NCBI GenBank assembly: GCA_035559995.1
Contig: DATMAM010000031.1
Span: 124,001-188,000, forward strand
Direction of reading: 5' to 3'
Origin: DATMAM01 sp035559995
GTDB lineage: Bacteria; Desulfobacterota; Binatia; UBA9968
DNA length: 64,000 nucleotides
Part shown: positions 48,414-55,473 of the stretch, in pieces
Layout: each line of letters begins with the position of its first letter
Position numbering within the stretch: position 1 is the stretch's first letter
The notes under the pieces: generated by a model
Told to the model about the DNA's origin: nothing
Database searches by the model: none
What the model saw: only the letters and a program-made list of their open reading frames with translations
Position numbers and translations under genes: made by a program

Positions 48414-49469
48414 CTAGCGGGGAAGCGGCCCGCTACCGGCAACCTGCTTGAAAACGGCGATCGTCTCGGCGTCGCGCGGCAGCTCCTTCACCGCCTTTTC
48501 CTGCTCCTCCCCGGTCAGCGGCGAGGGATCGTCGCCCACGAGTTTTTTGAACTCTTTTTGGAACGCGGGGTCCTTGAGCGCCTTACGGATTGCGTCTCTT
48601 ACGACAACAACGTGCTCTTTCGGGGTTCCGGGAGGGAAGATATAAGGCGAGCCGAACAGCCGAAAGGTTCTAAACATCCTGAGGACTTTTTTCTGCGAGT
48701 CCATTGTCGCTAAACTTTCGAGTTCCGGAAGGTATCCAAAGTGCGGGTGGCGCTCGCCCTTCGGGATCTCGATGATGGCGTGAAAATTTACCAGCTTTTT
48801 TTCAACGAACTCGGGCGTGCGGTGGAGGATCGTGTCGGCAATGTTCGCCCGCGCGTCGATCTCGCCGGCCGTCAGCGCCACGTCGAGTTCGAGACCCGAG
48901 TAGCCCGTCACGAACTTGGGCTCTTTTAAGCCGAGAATCCACGCAAACAGGCGGCCGTTGATATAGATGTCGTGCCCGACCGTCTGCCCGCCGATTCTGA
49001 GCCCCTGGTAGGCCCGTAGCTTTTCGAGGCTTGTCAGATTCAAGCGGCTGTGCGTCAAAAAAACGTAGTGGGTCATGCTATTGGGCGTTCCCAGATAAAT
49101 GAGCTTGTCGATATCGTACTGGACTCCCGACTCGCCGAGCACGGCGTTGGCGATCAACCCGGCACCTACATTCCCGAGCGTCAACCCGTCGGGCTTGGCC
49201 TGGCCGTAGATGTAGTTCGCCGCCTTGCGCCCCCCGCCTCCCGGCATGTACTCGGTGACGATCGTGGGCTCGCCGGGAATGTATTTCTTCAAATACGGGA
49301 TCATGGCCGTAACGCGCATCGCCCCCGTGCCTCCGGGTTCCCGACCCTGGATCAGCGTGATCGTTTTCCCTTTGTAAAACGGCGTCGCCTGCGCGCGCGC
49401 AGTTGCCGCAAAAGCGAGGGATAAAAAGACGCCGTACGCGCCCGCCCACAAGAAGCCTTTTAGAGCCAT
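48414..49469 (-). CDS. Tripartite tricarboxylate transporter (TctC/Bug-type) substrate-binding protein
   Basis: This 351-residue periplasmic protein starts M-A-L-K-G-F-L-W-A-G-A-Y; AGGAGG is upstream of the ATG. A signal peptide ends A-R-A-Q-A. The Bug-family pattern is present: F-Y-K-G-K-T-I-T-L-I-Q-G, M-P-G-G-G-G-R-K-A-A-N-Y-I-Y and A-K-P-D-G-L-T-L-G, later P-P-G-T-P-K-E-H-V-V-V-V-R-D-A. These bind carboxylates. No TctA/TctB membrane genes are present, as is common for this expanded family. Confidence 0.88.
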   Translation of the reverse strand: MALKGFLWAGAYGVFLSLAFAATARAQATPFYKGKTITLIQGREPGGTGAMRVTAMIPYLKKYIPGEPTIVTEYMPGGGGRKAANYIYGQAKPDGLTLGNVGAGLIANAVLGESGVQYDIDKLIYLGTPNSMTHYVFLTHSRLNLTSLEKLRAYQGLRIGGQTVGHDIYINGRLFAWILGLKEPKFVTGYSGLELDVALTAGEIDARANIADTILHRTPEFVEKKLVNFHAIIEIPKGERHPHFGYLPELESLATMDSQKKVLRMFRTFRLFGSPYIFPPGTPKEHVVVVRDAIRKALKDPAFQKEFKKLVGDDPSPLTGEEQEKAVKELPRDAETIAVFKQVAGSGPLPR

Positions 49470-49546
49470 CGAAGCCTCCTGATACTCTGGCTGGCTCATC
49501 TTTTATTAAAATCGAGCGCCGCTATCAAGAACGACTGTTGGCGCCG

Positions 49547-49616
49547 TGCGCCCTGCCCTTTGCCCTATGCGCATTGCGCTTTGCTCCCTATCCTATGCGC
49601 TATGCCCTTTGCCCCG
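49547..49616. repeat. Degenerate tandem heptanucleotide repeat (ten units)
   Basis: Ten consecutive 7-nt units follow the pattern TGCSCTW: TGCGCCC, TGCCCTT, TGCCCTA, TGCGCAT, TGCGCTT, TGCTCCC, TATCCTA, TGCGCTA, TGCCCTT, TGCCCCG. The array spans the intergenic gap and the last codons of the isochorismatase-like gene, whose stop codon (49600-49602) and final residues G-Q-R-A are encoded by the repeat. Confidence 0.75.
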
Positions 49617-50238
49617 ATATCATCTGCAGCACCTGATCCGTGGTACGGACGCGCGCCATCTTGGGAAAAATTCTCTCCATGAAGACGCCGAAGGTGTCCT
49701 CCGACCCGCTGCAGGCGTCGCGGACAATGATGAGATTGTAGTCGAGATCGCGCGCGCTATACGCGGTTGAGGCGACGCCGACGTCGACCGAGCCGCCGCA
49801 AAGGATGATCGTATCGATCCCGCGCGCGCGCAGAGCCAAATCGAGATAGGTCTGGTGAAAGGCGCTCCAGCGGTATTTCGGAATGATCGTGTCCTCGGCG
49901 CGCGGCTCGAGCTCGGGAATGATCTCCGCCTCCCAGGACCCTTCCGTCGCCGCGTGCACCTGCGGATCGCAGAGCCCGCCGGGCCAGGGCCGAAGCCGCA
50001 TGTCGGTATCGGTGATCACCATGCTCCTGATCTTGCCGTCGCGGCGGTGGTTGGCTTTGGCGTAGAAAACCGCTAGCGCATTTCTGCGCGCCGCTTCGAG
50101 CAAGCGCTGGGCGTTGGCGACCACGGGGCGCATCTGTTCTTTCTTTTCCGCGGGCGCGCCGTGGTAGTAGACATTGAGCATGTCGAAAAAAAGGAGCCCC
50201 GTCTTGCGCGCGTCAAAAGCGTTTACGTTAACGGCCAT
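49600..50238 (-). CDS. Isochorismatase-fold protein lacking the catalytic cysteine
   Basis: This 212-residue protein has the cysteine-hydrolase fold: L-L-F-F-D19-M (catalytic Asp), I-I-P-K121-Y-R-W-S-A-F (catalytic Lys) and a nucleophile loop G-G-S-V-D-V-G154-V-A-S-T. The family loop reads T-N-x-C-V-x-S-T, so Gly154 replaces the nucleophilic Cys. A Cys at 147 is on the preceding strand, not at the active position. The protein may bind rather than hydrolyse a ligand, or use another mechanism. The ATG lies in a poor ribosome-binding context. Confidence 0.8.
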   Translation of the reverse strand: MAVNVNAFDARKTGLLFFDMLNVYYHGAPAEKKEQMRPVVANAQRLLEAARRNALAVFYAKANHRRDGKIRSMVITDTDMRLRPWPGGLCDPQVHAATEGSWEAEIIPELEPRAEDTIIPKYRWSAFHQTYLDLALRARGIDTIILCGGSVDVGVASTAYSARDLDYNLIIVRDACSGSEDTFGVFMERIFPKMARVRTTDQVLQMISGQRA

Positions 50239-50379
50239 AGAGCGTAACCTCTGCGGGACCTTTCCCTGCTTATCGCACACGTCCGAGGAGGGGTCAAATC
50301 CCGCGGGCGCTTGCGCAATGGTTTTTGACCGGGTTAGAGTAGCGGCGATAGAAAGCGCACGGCTTGCCGGAGCGAAGCT

Positions 50380-51099
50380 ATGGCCGAAACCCCGCGCGAC
50401 GGTTTCATCGAAGAGATCAAAGCCTTTGCCAACGAGCATCACGCGACGCCGGAGATTCGATATTTTCTGGAAACGCGCTTTACCCCGGCGCGCGCCCGCT
50501 GCTGGATTATTCACCAAACTCATTTCGTCCGAAACCGCCGCGACTGCTGGGCGCTGGCGATGGGACAAGCCCCGCTCGACGTGAAGCGCGAGATCTGGCT
50601 GCACGAGCAGGACGAGCTCGTCGCCGATCCCCGCGCGGGCGGAACCGACCACTATACGTTGATGACCAAAGAGGCGCGCGCTCTGGGCGTCACCCGAGAG
50701 GAGATCGAAAACGCGGTCCTGCACCCGTTCGTGATCGCCGCGCTCGAGGCCTGGCTTAACCTTGGTAAAAAAACTTGGTTGGAAGCTTTCAGCGCGGTTG
50801 CGATCGTCGAGGCGGTCAATTCCGACGCCGTGGTTCGTGGCGGCGGCTTTTCGTCCAAGGTGCGCGCGAAGCTCGTGTCCGAGGCGGGCGTCCCGCAGGC
50901 GGAACTGATCGCCCGCAACGTGCACGTCGAAGCCGACCGGGAGCACGCAACGATTCTCGACCGCGTGCTCGCGCGGCACGCGCGCGGCGACTGGGAGCGG
51001 AAGCAGGTGTGGGGCGCGATCAAAAGATCGCTCGACATCCATCGCGCCTACCGCGCCGGCGTCGCCTTTGCGATGCGGCAAATCCCGGAAAATACATGA
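50380..51099 (+). CDS. PqqC/TenA-like (heme-oxygenase-fold) protein
   Basis: This 239-residue all-helical protein has P-A-R-A-R-C-W-I-I-H-Q-T-H-F-V near residue 40 and His/Glu residues on helices, such as W-L-H-E-Q-D-E and A-D-R-E-H-A. These match PqqC-like or CADD-like iron-dependent oxidases, where paired Glu/His bind a diiron site. True PqqC makes pyrroloquinoline quinone, but no other pqq gene is present here, so a different oxidative reaction is more likely. It is followed 22 nt later by the Rieske oxygenase gene, suggesting a shared pathway. Confidence 0.7.
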   Translation: MAETPRDGFIEEIKAFANEHHATPEIRYFLETRFTPARARCWIIHQTHFVRNRRDCWALAMGQAPLDVKREIWLHEQDELVADPRAGGTDHYTLMTKEARALGVTREEIENAVLHPFVIAALEAWLNLGKKTWLEAFSAVAIVEAVNSDAVVRGGGFSSKVRAKLVSEAGVPQAELIARNVHVEADREHATILDRVLARHARGDWERKQVWGAIKRSLDIHRAYRAGVAFAMRQIPENT

Positions 51100-51121
51100 G
51101 GTCGAAGAGGAGCGCGCGAGC

Positions 51122-52393
51122 ATGCTGAGCAAGCAGGAAAACGAGCTACTCACCCGCGTGGGGCCCGGCACCGCCATGGGCGAGGTCATGCGGCGCTATT
51201 GGCTGCCGGCTCTTCTCTCCCGGGAGCTGCCCGAGCCGGACTGCCCGCCGGTCCGGGTCAAGCTTCTCGGCGAGGAGCTCGTTGCGTTTCGCGACAGCGA
51301 CGGCCGAATCGGGCTCCTCGATGAGTACTGCCCGCACCGGCTCGCCTCCCTGTTTTTGGGCCGCAACGAGGAGCGCGGCCTGCGCTGCGTGTTCCACGGC
51401 TGGAAATTCGACGCGAGCGGCAACTGCGTCGATATGCCCAACGAGCCGCCGGAAAGCCGATTCAAGGAAAAGATCCGCACCACATCCTACCCGACCCTGG
51501 AGCTGGGCGGAGTGGTCTGGACGTACATGGGGCCGCCGGAAAAAATGCCGCCCCCGCCCGCCATGGAGTGGACCCGAGCGCCCGAGAGCCACCGCTTCGT
51601 CTCAAAAACGATCGAGTATTGCAATTATCTGCAAGCGATCGAGGGCGGCATCGATACGGCCCACTCGTCCTTTCTTCACAACAACGATCTCGCGAACAAG
51701 AAAAACCTCAAACGAGTCGACACCGCGCCGCGACTCGAGGTGGAGCGGACGCCCTACGGATTCCGCTATGCCGGGATTCGAACGATCGGCGAGACCGGAA
51801 TGTACGTGCGCATCTATCACTTCGTGCTGCCGTTTCAGCAGATGCGCTCGCATCAGGTCAACTTCATCGCCGGCGACGGCTCGCGCCAGGAAGTCCCGAC
51901 GCTGGACGGCCACATGTGGGTGCCAGTCGACGACGAAAACACGATGGTCTACAACATCATGCTGGCCGCCGACGAGGACAAACCGCTGAGCCCGGAGCAC
52001 ATCCGCGTCACCGAAGACCGCTTGGGCAGAGGACCCGGGGGCGAGACGACCATCCGCCGCCGCACGCGCGCGAACGACTGGCTCATCGACCGCGCAGTGC
52101 AGCGAACGAAAACCTTCACCGGCATTGCCGGGATCAACACGCAGGATCTCGCGGTTCAGGAAAGCATGGGGCCGATCGTGGAGCGCTCGCGGGAGCATCT
52201 CGGGAGCACGGACAAGGCGATCATCGCCTGCCGGCGCATCCTTCTCGAACTCATCAATGCGCTGCGCGAGGACAAAGACCCGCTCGGGACCGACCCCGCG
52301 ACGCACCGCAGCCTGCGCGCCGCCGATCTGATCATTCCCAAAAATGTCCCATGGCAGGACGCCGCGCGCGACCACCTCGTGGCGCGCTGGTAA
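51122..52393 (+). CDS. Rieske non-heme iron oxygenase, large subunit
   Basis: This 423-residue protein starts M-L-S-K-Q-E-N-E-L-L-T-R; upstream in-frame codons lack a ribosome-binding site. The Rieske site is C70-P-H72 and C89-V-F-H92. The mononuclear iron site is in G-G-I-D-T-A-H-S-S-F-L-H (D, H, H). T-R-V-G-P-G-T-A-M-G-E near the N-terminus matches R-V-G-P-G-T-P-A-G-A of the enzyme at 21768-22982, so they are paralogues in separate clusters. No reductase partner is adjacent. Confidence 0.9.
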   Translation: MLSKQENELLTRVGPGTAMGEVMRRYWLPALLSRELPEPDCPPVRVKLLGEELVAFRDSDGRIGLLDEYCPHRLASLFLGRNEERGLRCVFHGWKFDASGNCVDMPNEPPESRFKEKIRTTSYPTLELGGVVWTYMGPPEKMPPPPAMEWTRAPESHRFVSKTIEYCNYLQAIEGGIDTAHSSFLHNNDLANKKNLKRVDTAPRLEVERTPYGFRYAGIRTIGETGMYVRIYHFVLPFQQMRSHQVNFIAGDGSRQEVPTLDGHMWVPVDDENTMVYNIMLAADEDKPLSPEHIRVTEDRLGRGPGGETTIRRRTRANDWLIDRAVQRTKTFTGIAGINTQDLAVQESMGPIVERSREHLGSTDKAIIACRRILLELINALREDKDPLGTDPATHRSLRAADLIIPKNVPWQDAARDHLVARW

Positions 52394-52429
52394 AAGCAGG
52401 CGATCTCAGCCGGAAAGGAAGTGACCATC

Positions 52430-52993
52430 ATGAAGGCAGCTCCGCAGAAGCCCGTTGTCATTATTCTCGACATGGCGAAAGGTTACGGCTGGAAGCCGGG
52501 AAGCTTTGGCTACGAGATGGTTGCGATGGTGAGAAAGCTCAAGGACGCCGCTTACGCCGCCAACGTCCCGGTCGTTCACGTCAACAGCATGCGCCGGCCG
52601 ACGGACAACTTAGGCGAGCATTCCCGCATGATGGTCGGCAGCGAAGGTTTGGAAGTGATTCCGGAGCTTCAGCCTGTCGATAAGGACATTATCGTCTACA
52701 AGCGCTTTCTGAGCGGCTTTTCCCACAACGACCTCGATTACACGCTCCGCACCATGGGCTGCGACATGGTGATCGTCGCCGGCGCGTCGACCGACAATAC
52801 CGTGCTCTGGACATGCGCCGACGCCCACCAGTACCGCTATAAAGTGGTTGTGGTGGAGGACTGCACGATGGTGCACCGGGAGAAAGAGCCGCCAGGCGCC
52901 AAGGAAGGCGCGCTACGAATCATCAGGAATGTGTTGAAAGCCGAGGTTTTGCCGCTCGAACTCGTCAAAGACAGGTACCTGAGGTCGTCCTGA
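52430..52993 (+). CDS. Isochorismatase-fold protein with Thr in place of the catalytic cysteine
   Basis: This 187-residue protein starts from the ATG at 52430 (the GTG at 52421 is too close to AAGGA). V-V-I-I-L-D14-M provides the Asp, I-V-Y-K91-R-F-L-S-G-F the Lys. The nucleophile loop is G-A-S-T-D-N-T124-V-L-W-T-C129, so Thr124 stands where Cys is expected; Cys129 is five residues later. As with 49600-50238, hydrolase activity by the usual mechanism is doubtful. It follows the Rieske oxygenase gene by 36 nt on the same strand. Confidence 0.8.
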   Translation: MKAAPQKPVVIILDMAKGYGWKPGSFGYEMVAMVRKLKDAAYAANVPVVHVNSMRRPTDNLGEHSRMMVGSEGLEVIPELQPVDKDIIVYKRFLSGFSHNDLDYTLRTMGCDMVIVAGASTDNTVLWTCADAHQYRYKVVVVEDCTMVHREKEPPGAKEGALRIIRNVLKAEVLPLELVKDRYLRSS

Positions 52994-53115
52994 GCCTCGA
53001 TTAATGAAAACCAACTCACACCCGCCACCCATTCAGTACCCGGCTTTCTTCGGCAGAAAACCACCGATGGACTTGCTGCGATAGCCTACTGCCGCAAGTC
53101 TTCTCAAGGCCTGAT

Positions 53116-53271
53116 TCATACCAGGCTTTCGGGCACAACAGTCAGCTCTGGCGAATTGACAGGCGAACGTGGCACGCCTGCGCTCATTCGAAAGGAACCA
53201 GACAGGTCAATGAGAAGCAGTATGGCCACTGGCGCAAATCTTGTCCCGGTGGCGGCTTTGGCACCTTTCAT
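53116..53271 (-). CDS. Possible 51-residue secreted/membrane peptide
   Basis: A minus-strand frame starts M-K-G-A-K-A-A-T-G-T-R-F and continues A-P-V-A-I-L-L-L-I-D-L-S-G-S-F, which could be a short signal or anchor. GGAGGGGAGAAGG lies about 9 nt before the ATG. The remainder is low in complexity. No homologue is recognised. It could be a chance frame. Confidence 0.25.
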   Translation of the reverse strand: MKGAKAATGTRFAPVAILLLIDLSGSFRMSAGVPRSPVNSPELTVVPESLV

Positions 53272-53406
53272 GCCTTCTCCCCTCCTTCCGATAGCCCGCA
53301 GCAAGCATAAGAAGCGCTTTCAAAGCGGCTAGCGCTTCGGGCAACTGTTGAGGCGACGAACTGGCAGCCCAAAGTGGTCACCAAGGGAGCCAGGGAGCCA
53401 GTGGTG

Positions 53407-53439
53407 AAACCGGCAACACAATGTGCTGCCGGTTTTTTT
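53407..53439 (+). terminator. Intrinsic terminator upstream of the glycine-rich protein gene
   Basis: AAACCGGCA (53407-53415) pairs with TGCCGGTTT (53427-53435), and the inner CAC/GTG can extend the stem. The last arm runs into a 7-T tract (53433-53439). The nearest upstream plus-strand gene ends 414 nt earlier, so this either ends a long trailer or controls the leader of the gene at 53550. Confidence 0.8.
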
Positions 53440-53549
53440 GCGCCGTGTCGAAGTGCGAGATTTTTTAAACGGGAGCGAAAGAGGAACACCAATCAAAGCG
53501 TTAGCTCTTACTGAAATACGAGCAGGCGCTAAATAAGGAGGAAATTTTT

Positions 53550-55061
53550 ATGAGACAGCTCGTGCCGCAGTTCAGCCGCTTTCTTGCATTACCTGCAATC
53601 ATCTTACTCTTAGGCATTGCGCGCCCCGCGCTTGCCGTGCACTCAGACACCGATAGCAACGGTGTATTGAATTGCGACATAGGTGAAGTTAACGGCGACT
53701 GCACGATCACGACCGTGCACCAACCCACCGCCGATGTTAACGTGACCGGGAATCTTACGATTGAGACCGGCGGCGAGATTAAATTTGGCGACGCGACGCG
53801 CACGCTGACCGTGGGTGGCAACCTTGTTGTTGAGGCGGGCGGCGCGATCTCCGCGCAAGCGGGCGCCGGAACAACCGGAGGTGACTTGACAATCAATGTT
53901 GCTGGCGATGCGTCCGTCGACGGGGAAATCACGGCAAACGGCGGCCCCTCTGGAGCGCCCGGCAACAACGGAGGAAGCGGCGGCAGCATAACGGTTTATG
54001 TTACCGGCGACATGTCAGTAGGCGGTAAAGTTACCGCCAACGGGCGTGATGGTTCTAATGGTGCCAGCTCCGGACCACCAGGCACGAACGGTGGCAATGG
54101 AGGAGCGGGTGGCAACGGCGGCTCGGTCGTGATTGCGGTAGGAGGAAATTTCAGCGGCAGTGATGTGCAAGCAAAAGCTGGAGACGGAGGTCACGGCGGT
54201 GCGGGTCAAGGGATTAACGGCGGAACGGCCGGCAACGGCGGAAACGGCGGAAATGGAGGAGCCGGCGGAAACGGCGGTACGGTGAGCATCGCTGCGTGCG
54301 GCAATCTCGACTTTACCGGTGATGCTTCGGCCGAAGGTGGTGACGGTGGCAACGGAGGCAATGGCGGTGCTCGTAGCGGCAATGGTAACGGCAATGGCGG
54401 AAATGGCGGCAACAACGCGAGTGGCGGAAACGGCGGAAGCATCACGATGGCTGCTGACGGCAGCTTAACTGTTTCGGGTAACGTTTTCGCGACTGGAGGA
54501 GATGAGGGGACACCTGGAGCCGCGGGCACAAGGAGCGGGACTGGTTCGGGTAGCGCGGGCGCGCCCGGCAGCGACGTTGCGAGTGACGGCGCAGATGGTT
54601 CGATCACGCTGAGCACAGCGCAAGGCGCCGTGGATACGACGGGGGCGATATTCGATCCCGCGCCCACAATCAATGTCAACCAGCCATCGATTTGTGCCGC
54701 TACCGGCTGCAGCCACGGCTACTGGAAAAATCACGCGGCCGCTTGGGCTTTGACGGGATATAGCCCAACGCAGACGATTGGAAGCGTGTTTGCTAACGCG
54801 GGCGCGCTGGCAGGCTTTACTTTAGCCGAGGCATTGGATTTCGGTGGAGGCAATACTCTGGACGCGGCAAAGCAGATCCTGCTGCGCCAGGCCGTCGCGG
54901 CGCTGCTGAATGCCGCGCATCCCGATATCGACTATCCACGGTCGGTGAGCGAAGTGATCGCTGACGTGAGCGCCATGCTCGCGAGCACGGTCCGGAGCGA
55001 CATTCTCGCTCTGGCTGCGGAACTAGATGCCGATAATAATCTCGGCTGTCCCCTAAACTAA
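53550..55061 (+). CDS. Secreted glycine-rich repeat protein with C-terminal GYWKNH domain
   Basis: This 503-residue precursor has a clear Sec signal (about 10-30, ending R-P-A-L-A-V). Residues about 60-145 form short beta-helix-like repeats (V-T-G-N-L-T-I-E, V-G-G-N-L-V-V-E). Residues about 130-370 are rich in G-G-N-G-G and G-N-G-G-x-G blocks resembling PE_PGRS or collagen-like tracts. The C-terminal domain has C-S-H-G-Y-W-K-N-H and S-P-T-Q-T-I-G-S-V-F, a conserved module seen in some exported bacterial proteins. AAGGAGG lies 8 nt before the ATG. Codon use is less GC-rich than in neighbours, which suggests transfer. A surface or biofilm role is inferred. Confidence 0.75.
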   Translation: MRQLVPQFSRFLALPAIILLLGIARPALAVHSDTDSNGVLNCDIGEVNGDCTITTVHQPTADVNVTGNLTIETGGEIKFGDATRTLTVGGNLVVEAGGAISAQAGAGTTGGDLTINVAGDASVDGEITANGGPSGAPGNNGGSGGSITVYVTGDMSVGGKVTANGRDGSNGASSGPPGTNGGNGGAGGNGGSVVIAVGGNFSGSDVQAKAGDGGHGGAGQGINGGTAGNGGNGGNGGAGGNGGTVSIAACGNLDFTGDASAEGGDGGNGGNGGARSGNGNGNGGNGGNNASGGNGGSITMAADGSLTVSGNVFATGGDEGTPGAAGTRSGTGSGSAGAPGSDVASDGADGSITLSTAQGAVDTTGAIFDPAPTINVNQPSICAATGCSHGYWKNHAAAWALTGYSPTQTIGSVFANAGALAGFTLAEALDFGGGNTLDAAKQILLRQAVAALLNAAHPDIDYPRSVSEVIADVSAMLASTVRSDILALAAELDADNNLGCPLN

Positions 55062-55080
55062 ATTCAGGCCGGGCATATTA

Positions 55081-55117
55081 GCGAGGGGGGCTCTTCAAGA
55101 GCCCCTCTCGCGTTTCG
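55081..55117 (+). terminator. Hairpin terminator after the glycine-rich protein gene
   Basis: A 13-bp stem (55081-55093 with 55099-55111, one G-T wobble) closes a TTCAA loop 19 nt after the stop codon. Only a short T run (GTTTCG) follows, so termination strength is moderate. Confidence 0.6.
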
Positions 55118-55173
55118 TCCGCCATTTTTGCGAAAGATTATACAAAAGTCCTGTCCGCGCGTTCTCTGGACCG

Positions 55174-55437
55174 TTACCTCGCCTGAGAGCTCGCTTCGTT
55201 CCGCTTCTTCGCACTGATAACTTGGCCGGTGACCTCCGGCCTGTTCTGGCTCGCAAGGAAACAAACGAGCGGCACAACGACCTCGGGCGCCTGCCCGCCG
55301 CGACCGTCGATGTTCGCTCGGCCACCGGGGTGAATCGCGTTCGCACTGATGCCGAACTCGCGGACTTCCACCGCCATGGCGCGGCCGAGCCCGCTCGCGC
55401 CTCCGGTGACAACCGCCACTTGACCCGCGATTTTCAT
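55174..55437 (-). pseudogene. Short-chain dehydrogenase with internal deletion of the catalytic core
   Basis: The 87-codon frame begins M-K-I-A-G-Q-V-A-V-V-T-G-G-A-S-G-L-G-R-A-M-A, the intact NAD(P)-binding motif of an SDR. It jumps directly to V-E-V-R-E-F-G-I-S-A-N-A-I-H-P-G-G and E-V-T-G-Q-V-I, the region normally found after the catalytic Tyr-Lys. About 130-150 residues, including the Ser-Tyr-Lys active site, are missing. The join is in frame at G-R-A-M-A/V-E-V, where intact SDRs have a similar R-A-L-A-V-E-V, suggesting deletion between short similar sequences. GGAG lies upstream, so it may still be translated, but no dehydrogenase activity is expected. Confidence 0.8.
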
Positions 55438-55473
55438 CTTTTTTCTCCAATGCGGCTTTGCCGTCTCAATGCC

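Larger units (their letters stand above)
52994..53549. other. AT-richer intergenic region, possible structured leader of the glycine-rich protein gene
   Basis: These 556 nt differ from their GC-rich neighbours. They hold a weak minus-strand small ORF (53116-53271), a segment at about 53320-53400 with GGGCAA, GGCGACG and a duplicated GGGAGCCA (53385-53400), and a plus-strand terminator hairpin (53407-53439). The terminator lies 110 nt upstream of the next gene, an arrangement seen in riboswitch or attenuation leaders. I could not match it to a known riboswitch class. Confidence 0.45.

Noticed and set aside
49547..49616. CRISPR array
   Set aside because: The 7-nt units are contiguous and degenerate with no spacers; no cas genes are present.
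50239..51189. Upstream continuation of the minus-strand isochorismatase frame
   Set aside because: It lies antisense to the PqqC-like gene and shows no protein-like features; the cysteine-hydrolase fold starts at 50238.
53320..53400. c-di-GMP-I (GEMM) riboswitch
   Set aside because: GGGCAA and GGCGACG segments occur, but the conserved GACGCAAAGCC and second-helix sequences are missing. Kept only as an unclassified leader.
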